Below are positions 44,567 through 52,745 of a stretch of 52,745 nucleotides of DNA, in pieces. Position numbers and translations under genes: made by a program. Numbering within the stretch: position 1 is the first letter of the stretch; each line of letters begins with the position of its first letter. Origin of the DNA: an uncultured Ulvibacter sp. (GTDB lineage: Bacteria; Bacteroidota; Bacteroidia; Flavobacteriales; Flavobacteriaceae). Where the stretch lies: positions 1-52,745 of the forward strand of contig CALKCP010000033.1 of assembly GCA_938083445.1 (NCBI GenBank). Direction: 5' to 3'. The notes beneath the pieces were generated by a model that ran no database searches, was not told the origin of the DNA, and saw only the letters and a list, made by a program, of their open reading frames with translations.

Positions 44567-44611
44567 AAATATCCTTAAAAAGCTTGAAAACCAGGCCTTT
44601 TAAGGATATTT
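44567..44611 (+). terminator. Terminator-like hairpin after the symporter
   Basis: A perfect 14-bp AT-rich inverted repeat (AAATATCCTTAAAA with TTTTAAGGATATTT) lies 26 bp after the symporter stop. The right arm ends in T-rich sequence but lacks a pure T-run, so it may attenuate rather than stop transcription into pfkA. Confidence 0.6.
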
Positions 44612-44680
44612 ATTAACCGAAAACGTTATAGTATTCAAAAGTAATTGTCTAATAGGTTTTAATAGTATAGTTTTACGCCA

Positions 44681-46682
<2,002 letters not shown>

Positions 46683-46684
46683 GT

Positions 46685-47551
46685 ATGATTTTAATAACGG
46701 ATGGTGGCTCTACAAAATGTGATTGGATTTTACTGGATAATTCTGGTGAAGTAGTATTAAAAACTCGAACAGCTGGATTAAATCCGGCTGTTGTGCCTGA
46801 ACATGAGTTAGTAGAACGCATCAGAGCAAACTCCGATTTAGATAAAATTTTATTGAAAGTTGATAAAGTAGACTTTTATGGAGCTGGATGTGGCACAAAA
46901 ACACCTATTAAACTCCTAAATCGTGTATTATCAAACCTTTTTGTAAACGCTACGATTACAGTCAACGAAGATACTGTTGCCGCAGTGTATGCTGCCACAA
47001 CGGAACCAGGAATCGTCTGTATCTTAGGAACAGGGTCTAATAGCTCCTATTTTGACGGAAATACAATCCAATCTAATGTTGAGTCATTAGGCTATTCGTT
47101 GATGGACGAAGCCAGTGGAAATTACTTCGGAAAACGTTTGCTAAGGGATTATTTTTACAAAAAAATGCCTGCAGAACTAGCCTTAGAGTTTGAAAGTCGA
47201 TTTACCCTTGATCCTGATGAGATAAAACTTCATCTGTATCAGAGGCCAAACCCGAATATGTATCTCGCTTCATTTGCTGAATTTATTTTCACCAGCAAAG
47301 AAGTGAATGGCTACTTCTATAAATTAATAAGTGAGGGAATAACAAAGTTTATTGAGTTAAGAATTCTTTGCTATAAGGAATGCCAAAATGTTCCAATCCA
47401 TTTTATTGGATCCATTGCTCATTTTTCGAAAGACATTATTAAAGACAGCATGAATCCTTACAACTTGCAACTTGGTAATATCATTAGGCGACCTATAGAT
47501 GGTTTGATCGAATACTACAGAAATAATAAACTTCCAGAGAAGAAGTCATAG
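46685..47551 (+). CDS. BadF/BadG/BcrA/BcrD-type ATPase, N-acetylglucosamine kinase-like sugar kinase
   Basis: This 288-residue ASKHA-fold kinase has the phosphate-1 motif TDGGSTKCDWILLD at its start, EDTVAAVYAAT, the adenosine loop ILGTGSNSSYFDG, and GYSLMDEASGNYFGKRLLRD. Similarity to eukaryotic NAGK suggests phosphorylation of a hexose or amino sugar. Because it lies 2 bp after gap in a glycolytic operon behind a glucan locus that would release free glucose, and no other hexokinase is visible here, glucokinase activity is a reasonable inference. Not proven; N-acetylglucosamine kinase is the usual label. Confidence 0.8.
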   Translation: MILITDGGSTKCDWILLDNSGEVVLKTRTAGLNPAVVPEHELVERIRANSDLDKILLKVDKVDFYGAGCGTKTPIKLLNRVLSNLFVNATITVNEDTVAAVYAATTEPGIVCILGTGSNSSYFDGNTIQSNVESLGYSLMDEASGNYFGKRLLRDYFYKKMPAELALEFESRFTLDPDEIKLHLYQRPNPNMYLASFAEFIFTSKEVNGYFYKLISEGITKFIELRILCYKECQNVPIHFIGSIAHFSKDIIKDSMNPYNLQLGNIIRRPIDGLIEYYRNNKLPEKKS

Positions 47552-47576
47552 ATACTAATAAAGTGTTCACTATCTT

Positions 47577-47622
47577 GACGCACTTAAATTATTATATAGA
47601 TGACTGTTTTTAAGTAAGCGTC
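47577..47622. promoter_or_regulatory. Interrupted inverted repeat before pgi
   Basis: GACGC and CTTAAA (47577-47581, 47583-47588) pair with TTTAAG and GCGTC (47609-47614, 47618-47622). The structure lies in the 118-bp gap between the kinase and pgi, and could be a weak terminator or an operator. No T-run follows. Confidence 0.3.
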
Positions 47623-47669
47623 TTGTCAAATCGGCAATTCTATTAAAGTGCAACATTAAATACAATACA

Positions 47670-49229
47670 ATGTCTCTTCCTAAAATAAACCCAACCACTA
47701 CAAAAGCTTGGAATCAATTAGAATCTCATTTTAATAAAATAAAAGAGGTTCGAATGCAAGACCTATTTATAGAGGATGCAAGTAGAGCAGATTTTTTTAC
47801 TTTGGAATGGCAGGATTTTTACCTCGATTATTCTAAAAATAGAATTTCGAAAGAAACGGTTGACCTTCTTTTAAAGCTTGCTGAAGAAGTGAAATTAAAA
47901 GAAGCAATTGCCTCTCAATTTACAGGAGAGCGAATAAACCAAACTGAAGATAGGGCAGTATTGCATGGTGCACTCAGAGATTTTGATCATATGAAACCTG
48001 AGGTCAAAGAAGCGCTGGGTCAAATGCAAGATTTTTCTAAGACCATTATTAATGGAAGTTGGAAAGGGTATAGCGGTAAAGAGATTAAAACCATCGTTAA
48101 TATTGGAATTGGCGGTAGTGATTTAGGTCCTGATATGGTTACTGAGGCTTTATCATATTACAAAAATCACTTAAACGTACAGTATATATCTAATGTTGAC
48201 GGTGATCACGTAAATGAAGTATTAAAGAAACTCGACCGTGAAACAACGCTTTTTATTATCGTTTCAAAGACCTTTACCACTCAAGAGACACTTACAAATG
48301 CGAATACTGTTAGAAAATGGTTTTTAGAACATGCTTCAGAAACAGATATAGCCAAACATTTCGCAGCGGTTTCAACGAATTTAGAAGCGGTTAGCGGTTT
48401 TGGAATAGCTACGGAAAACATTTTCCCAATGTGGGACTGGGTTGGAGGTAGGTTTTCTCTTTGGAGTGCGGTTGGTCTTTCAACCTGCTGTGCCGTTGGG
48501 TACGACAATTTTGAACAATTACTGAAAGGGGCCAACGAAATGGATAAGCATTTCAAAGACACCGATTTTTCAGAAAACATGCCGGTTATTTTAGCCATGC
48601 TATCAGTTTGGTATAACAACTTTTTCAAAGCAGAAACAGAGGCGGTGATCCCATATTCTCAGTATTTATCGAAACTTGTTCCCTATTTACAGCAGGCCAT
48701 TATGGAGAGTAATGGAAAGAGTGTTGATAGGAATGAAGACCCCATAGATTACGAAACAGGAACCATTGTTTGGGGAAGTACAGGAACCAATGCGCAGCAT
48801 GCGTTTTTTCAATTACTTCATCAAGGGACTAAAATAATACCGACAGACTTTATTGGTTTTTCCGAATCGCTCTATGGGAATCAGGATCATCAAAATAAGT
48901 TAATGGCTAATTTTCTAGCACAGACAGAGGCCTTACTTCAGGGAACAGAAGGAACGGAAGTCGCTACTAATTTTAGAAAATTTCAAGGCAATAAGCCTAC
49001 AAACACGCTGCTAATAAAGAAATTGACGCCACATAGCTTAGGAAGTCTCATTGCGCTTTATGAACACAAGTTATTTGTTCAAGGAATCGTTTGGAATATC
49101 TTCAGTTACGATCAATGGGGTGTTGAATTGGGTAAAAAAATTGGTCTAACCACACTTGAAGCAATAGAAAGTGATGGAAATACAAAAAATGCATCCACAA
49201 ACAATCTCCTTAAAAAAATATCAATGTAA
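47670..49229 (+). CDS. pgi: Glucose-6-phosphate isomerase
   Basis: The 519-residue enzyme interconverts glucose-6-phosphate and fructose-6-phosphate. Signatures: VNIGIGGSDLGPDMVTEAL; ETLTNANTVRKWF; the PGI pattern WDWVGGRFSLWSAVGLS; and near the end GVELGKKIGLTTLEAI. Length is a little under the E. coli enzyme (549). It feeds glucose-6-phosphate from PgmB or the sugar kinase into PfkA, so the window encodes the upper glycolytic steps in a row. Confidence 0.97.
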   Translation: MSLPKINPTTTKAWNQLESHFNKIKEVRMQDLFIEDASRADFFTLEWQDFYLDYSKNRISKETVDLLLKLAEEVKLKEAIASQFTGERINQTEDRAVLHGALRDFDHMKPEVKEALGQMQDFSKTIINGSWKGYSGKEIKTIVNIGIGGSDLGPDMVTEALSYYKNHLNVQYISNVDGDHVNEVLKKLDRETTLFIIVSKTFTTQETLTNANTVRKWFLEHASETDIAKHFAAVSTNLEAVSGFGIATENIFPMWDWVGGRFSLWSAVGLSTCCAVGYDNFEQLLKGANEMDKHFKDTDFSENMPVILAMLSVWYNNFFKAETEAVIPYSQYLSKLVPYLQQAIMESNGKSVDRNEDPIDYETGTIVWGSTGTNAQHAFFQLLHQGTKIIPTDFIGFSESLYGNQDHQNKLMANFLAQTEALLQGTEGTEVATNFRKFQGNKPTNTLLIKKLTPHSLGSLIALYEHKLFVQGIVWNIFSYDQWGVELGKKIGLTTLEAIESDGNTKNASTNNLLKKISM

Positions 49230-49302
49230 CCAGGTGTTTGAAATCCTATTTCACATCGCCTTTGTTTTAGAGTGGAGATGATATTTTTTTCTTTTTCTGT
49301 TA

Positions 49303-49321
49303 TACTAAAACAGTTTTAGTA
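49303..49321. promoter_or_regulatory. 19-bp palindrome before comM
   Basis: TACTAAAA and TTTTAGTA form perfect 8-bp arms around CAG, 40 bp before the ATG at 49361. The AT-rich spacing resembles an operator; it overlaps the likely promoter region, but no regulator can be named. It is too short of GC and lacks a T-run for a terminator of pgi. Confidence 0.4.
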
Positions 49322-49360
49322 ACTTTACGCAACCATCCAACTCCCGTAATACTTTGTCGA

Positions 49361-50902
49361 ATGCTCACAAAAGTTTATGGAAGTGCTGTTTTTGGTGTTG
49401 ACGCCACAACAATTACAGTAGAAGTTAATGTAGATGTTGGCGTTGGTTATCACCTAGTTGGATTGCCAGATAATGCCATCAAAGAGAGTCATTATAGAAT
49501 TGCCGCGGCACTTCAAAACAATGGCTATCGAATTCCCGGAAAAAAAATAATTCTAAACATGTCGCCCGCCGATCTTCGGAAGGAGGGTTCTGCTTATGAT
49601 CTTACGATCGCTATGGGAATTCTTGTCGCTACGGGTCAAATAGCGGAGAAACATCCTTTGCAAGATTTTATTATTATGGGTGAACTTTCATTAGACGGAA
49701 GTTTACAGCCCATTCGCGGCGCTTTACCAATCTCCATTAAGGGAAATGAAGAGCGTTTTAAAGGATTCATCCTTCCGAAGCAAAACGCAAAAGAAGCAGC
49801 AATTGTAGAAGGAATCGCTGTTTTTGGCGTTGATAGTATAAAAGAAGTGATCGATTTTTTCAATGAAGAAGTTCCATTAGAAGAAACTGTTGTAGACATG
49901 GATGCCGAATTCTACGAACATCTTTCAAAACCCGAATTCGACTTTGCCGATGTAAAAGGACAAGAGTCTATTAAACGTAGTATGGAAATCGCTGCTGCAG
50001 GAGGGCACAATATCATTCTAATTGGCCCACCTGGTTCTGGCAAGACCATGATTGCAAAACGCCTACCCAGTATTCTACCTCCAATGAGCTTGCGCGAATC
50101 TTTGGAAACTACCAAGATACATAGTGTTGCAGGACGAACTATGAACAAAACAGGCATCATAACCTCAAGGCCCTTTCGTAGTCCCCATCATACTATAAGC
50201 GATGTTGCCTTAGTAGGAGGCGGAAGCTATCCGCAGCCCGGAGAAATTTCGTTGGCACATAACGGTGTTTTGTTTTTAGATGAATTGCCCGAATTCAAGC
50301 GAGGTGTTTTAGAAGTACTACGACAGCCTTTGGAAGATAGAGACGTCACTATTTCCCGGGCTAAATTTACGGTTACTTATCCATCAAGTTTTATGCTAGT
50401 AGCAAGCATGAATCCCAGTCCGGGAGGATATTTTAATGACCCCGATGCACCGGTAACATCATCTCCTGCCGAAATGCAACGTTATTTAAGCAAAATTTCT
50501 GGTCCTTTACTAGATCGAATTGATATTCATATTGAAGTTACTCCCGTACCTTTTGATAAGATAAGCGAAGACCGCAAAGGGGAATCTAGTATTCTAATAC
50601 GAGAACGGGTTACCAACTCACGAAAGATTCAAACAAATAGATTTACTGAATTTGAAAACATCCATTACAATGCGCAGATGGGAGTAAAGCAGATTAGAAA
50701 GTACTGTAAATTGGAGGAAACATCTCTGCAGTTACTGAAGACTGCTATGGAACGACTAAACCTTTCAGCTAGGGCTTATGACCGTATCTTAAAAGTCGCA
50801 CGCACTATTGCAGATCTTGAACCTTCAGAGTCAATAACTGGCGATCACATCTCGGAAGCTATTCAGTATAGAAGTTTAGATAGAGATGGGTGGTTGGGTT
50901 GA
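49361..50902 (+). CDS. comM: YifB/ComM family Mg-chelatase-like AAA+ ATPase
   Basis: This 513-residue protein has an N-terminal Lon-substrate-like/ChlI domain (about 1-170, with GLPDNAIKESHYRIAAALQN and GELSLDGSLQPIRGALP), a central AAA+ domain with Walker A GPPGSGKT and Walker B VLFLDELPEF, and a C-terminal Mg-chelatase domain (MERLNLSARAYDRILKVART). In competent bacteria ComM is a helicase that promotes branch migration during transformation. Its presence is nearly universal, so it does not by itself show natural competence. It stands alone, after a small palindrome. Confidence 0.95.
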   Translation: MLTKVYGSAVFGVDATTITVEVNVDVGVGYHLVGLPDNAIKESHYRIAAALQNNGYRIPGKKIILNMSPADLRKEGSAYDLTIAMGILVATGQIAEKHPLQDFIIMGELSLDGSLQPIRGALPISIKGNEERFKGFILPKQNAKEAAIVEGIAVFGVDSIKEVIDFFNEEVPLEETVVDMDAEFYEHLSKPEFDFADVKGQESIKRSMEIAAAGGHNIILIGPPGSGKTMIAKRLPSILPPMSLRESLETTKIHSVAGRTMNKTGIITSRPFRSPHHTISDVALVGGGSYPQPGEISLAHNGVLFLDELPEFKRGVLEVLRQPLEDRDVTISRAKFTVTYPSSFMLVASMNPSPGGYFNDPDAPVTSSPAEMQRYLSKISGPLLDRIDIHIEVTPVPFDKISEDRKGESSILIRERVTNSRKIQTNRFTEFENIHYNAQMGVKQIRKYCKLEETSLQLLKTAMERLNLSARAYDRILKVARTIADLEPSESITGDHISEAIQYRSLDRDGWLG

Positions 50903-51516
50903 GGCCTTATGTGGCACATTTTTAGTGTATACTTTAAAATGCCTTTCGTTTATGTACGTATCTGTTATGTCTATTTCCTGTCAACTTAAGACTTTCCTAT
51001 GTTAAACTAAAATAGCGTGGACTACTCCTGAGGAGCATTACACGCTATTCTAACAACTGAACTATTTTAAGTACTAACTTTAAAACTTATTTAATAGGAG
51101 CAAAAAAAAGACTATGTATTAAAAAAACGTTTAATACAAAATTACTTTCAATATGCAAGTTACAATAATAATTACAAGAAAAAAACCTTTGTTCTATCAT
51201 TTTTTGAAGAAAAACGAAACTACAAAAGTTTACAAACAAGACGCTAGGGCTTGAATCAATTTTAGATTCTACGTTTAAACGATATGATTGGTTAATGCAG
51301 AAATAAAAAACAGTTGTTAGCCATGGTAATTTATTGTAATCACATGTTCTACAAGCCTCCACTATTTTTTATTTTAAGGGGTGTTTTGCACATTTGTTCT
51401 TACCTCAAGAGGTGCAAAAATTTAGTCTTTAGCATGCATGGTTTCATTTAACAGTATTTTATGAACCCTATAGGCACTGCTATTGTATCTTTATAACTTC
51501 AACTAAATCAATAAAA
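50903..51516. other. 614-bp gene-free region with a long hairpin
   Basis: No credible coding frame was found; a 91-codon GTG frame on the minus strand has an odd, unconvincing composition. The stretch contains a compound hairpin at 51011-51049 and a second inverted repeat of TTTTGCAC and GTGCAAAA around 51392-51421. A near-consensus -7 box (TATCTTTA, 51486-51493) precedes the M16 peptidase start. Unusual length for this compact genome. Confidence 0.6.
51011..51049. repeat. Compound hairpin (possible RNA element)
   Basis: Outer arms AATAGCGTG (51011-51019) and CACGCTATT (51041-51049) enclose an inner CTCCT-G-AGGAG hairpin (51025-51035), giving a 9-bp and a 5-bp stem separated by symmetric five-base internal loops. 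On the minus strand the right end runs into TTTTAGTTT, which could act as a terminator for a transcript coming from the right; on the plus strand no T-run follows, so it is a poor comM terminator. Confidence 0.6.
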
Positions 51517-52745
51517 ATGATATTTTTAAAACCTTTTAAAATACTGAAAATTAGTTTATTAACAGTTTGTATTGCCTTTACTTCATGTAAAAAAATTGAT
51601 TCTAAAAATTCAGATGACACAGGATCTCTTTCTGTAGCATTTGAAAAATATGAATTAGATAATGGCCTGGATGTAATTCTACATCAAGACAAAAGTGATC
51701 CTATTGTATCTCTTGCTATTCAGTATGGTGTTGGTTCTAATAGAGAAAAAACGGGCAGAACTGGCTTTGCTCATTTGTTTGAGCATATGTTATTTCAGGA
51801 GTCTGAAAACATTCCGCAGGATCAATTCTTTAAAAGAATTCAAGATGCTGGAGGAACACTAAATGGAGGTACTTGGAAAGATGGAACCATCTATTATGAA
51901 ATTGTGCCTAACAATGCTCTAGAAACCGTTCTTTGGATGGAAAGCGACCGCATGGGCTTTCTAATTAATACAGTTACTGAATCTGCATTCTACAATCAGC
52001 AAGAGGTGGTTCAAAATGAAAAAAGACAACGTGTAGATAACAATCCTTATGGTCACACAGGATGGGTAATAGACAAAAACCTATATCCAGAAGGGCATCC
52101 TTATAACTGGCAGGTAATTGGAGAATTGGAAGATCTTCAGAATGCGACCGTGGCCGATGTAAAAGAGTTCTACGATAAGTTTTACGGTCCTAATAATGCC
52201 ACACTTGTGCTAGCAGGTGATTTTGAAACAGAGGAGGCAAAAACGTTGATTGAAAAGTATTTTGGAGAAATTAAACGCCGCCAAGAAGTGATTCCAATGA
52301 AGCCTCAGCCTACAATTCTGGCCGAAAGCAAGCGTTTGTATCACGAAGATAATTTTGCTACGGCGCCACAACTAAATATGGTGTGGCCAACGGTGGAGCA
52401 ATATACAGATGATGCTTATGCACTTGATTTTTTAGGTGAAATATTGTCACAAGGTAAAAAAGCCCCTTTATACAAGGTTCTAGTAAAAGACAGAGACCTA
52501 ACATCAAGAACGACGGCTTATGGTAATGCGCAAGAATTGGCTGGAGAATTTTATATAACCATAACAGCGAATAATGGAAAAAGCCTTAAAGATGTTGAAA
52601 CTGGAATTTATGATGCTTTCGCGATGTTCGAAAAAGAAGGAGCTACAGATCGCGACATAGAGCGCATTAAGGCTGGGTTGGAAACGCAATTTTATAACGG
52701 AATTAGCAGTGTTTTAGGGAAATCTTTTCAATTGGCTCAGTATAA
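51517..52745 (+). CDS. M16 family zinc metallopeptidase lipoprotein (3' truncated by window end)
   Basis: The first 409 codons are open up to the window edge. The product starts with a lipoprotein signal (IAFTSCKKID, lipid Cys at about residue 24). The M16 zinc motif HxxEH is in GFAHLFEHMLF, and the third ligand Glu is expected in VVQNEKRQRVDNN about 80 residues later. GPNNATLVLAGDF and the start of the second, inactive-type domain follow. It probably degrades peptides in the periplasm or at the cell surface. The true length is unknown. Confidence 0.9.
   Translation, partial: MIFLKPFKILKISLLTVCIAFTSCKKIDSKNSDDTGSLSVAFEKYELDNGLDVILHQDKSDPIVSLAIQYGVGSNREKTGRTGFAHLFEHMLFQESENIPQDQFFKRIQDAGGTLNGGTWKDGTIYYEIVPNNALETVLWMESDRMGFLINTVTESAFYNQQEVVQNEKRQRVDNNPYGHTGWVIDKNLYPEGHPYNWQVIGELEDLQNATVADVKEFYDKFYGPNNATLVLAGDFETEEAKTLIEKYFGEIKRRQEVIPMKPQPTILAESKRLYHEDNFATAPQLNMVWPTVEQYTDDAYALDFLGEILSQGKKAPLYKVLVKDRDLTSRTTAYGNAQELAGEFYITITANNGKSLKDVETGIYDAFAMFEKEGATDRDIERIKAGLETQFYNGISSVLGKSFQLAQY

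Noticed and set aside
44567..44611. Operator for pfkA
   Set aside because: The 14-bp inverted repeat is closer to the symporter stop and has the form of a terminator/attenuator stem; operator function has no support.
51087..51362. 91-codon minus-strand frame in the comM-M16 gap
   Set aside because: GTG start, very Cys/Phe/Asn-rich composition as expected of translated AT-rich noncoding DNA, and no motif or signal peptide that fits.

Overview
The window is a chromosomal segment of a marine-type member of the Flavobacteriia (Bacteroidota). The evidence is: TAnnTTTG-type -7 promoter elements (several a few bases before start codons), a SusC/SusD pair, surface lipoproteins with acidic residues after the lipid cysteine, a type IX secretion (T9SS) C-terminal sorting domain, an NhaC-type antiporter, and AT-rich, tightly packed genes. 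No integrase, transposase, CRISPR array or rRNA operon was seen.

Left part (1-21.8 kb), mostly housekeeping. A tRNA-Ser(UGA) lies on the minus strand next to a 93-bp direct repeat that carries the tRNA 3' end. Then come a TSUP permease, a hotdog thioesterase, a nitroreductase, and three tandem paralogous small secreted proteins. A long minus-strand series follows: ribBA with a degenerate RibA half, an LptF/LptG permease, lolA, ftsK, dgkA, tpx, nhaC and a Cys/Met-metabolism PLP lyase. The lyase is divergent from an Lrp/AsnC regulator across a promoter region rich in dyads. On the plus strand follow lpd, pabB, tilS and dsbD, closed by a strong terminator.

Right part (22-49.3 kb), a glucan-to-glycolysis superlocus, all on the plus strand. 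The first block is alpha-glucan-like: beta-phosphoglucomutase, a GH65 disaccharide phosphorylase and a GH13 lipoprotein. A SusR-like regulator follows (sensor propeller, Y_Y_Y domain, membrane segment, LuxR-type HTH). Next is a polysaccharide utilisation locus whose enzyme set (PKD-GH16 lipoprotein, GH3, secreted GH16) points to beta-1,3-glucan (laminarin), with SusC, SusD, a SusE-position lipoprotein and a T9SS-exported protein. The last two share a repeated beta-sandwich-like domain of about 150 residues, present five times in all; I do not recognise it, and it is the best candidate for something undescribed here. A sodium:solute symporter and then pfkA, gap, a BadF/NagK-type sugar kinase and pgi complete a route from polymer through uptake to glycolysis.

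The window ends with a ComM/YifB ATPase, a 0.6-kb gene-free stretch with a long hairpin, and the start of an M16 metallopeptidase lipoprotein cut by the window edge. All function assignments come from motif reading without database searches. Substrate specificities (GH65, SSS transporter, PLP lyase, sugar kinase) are inferences.
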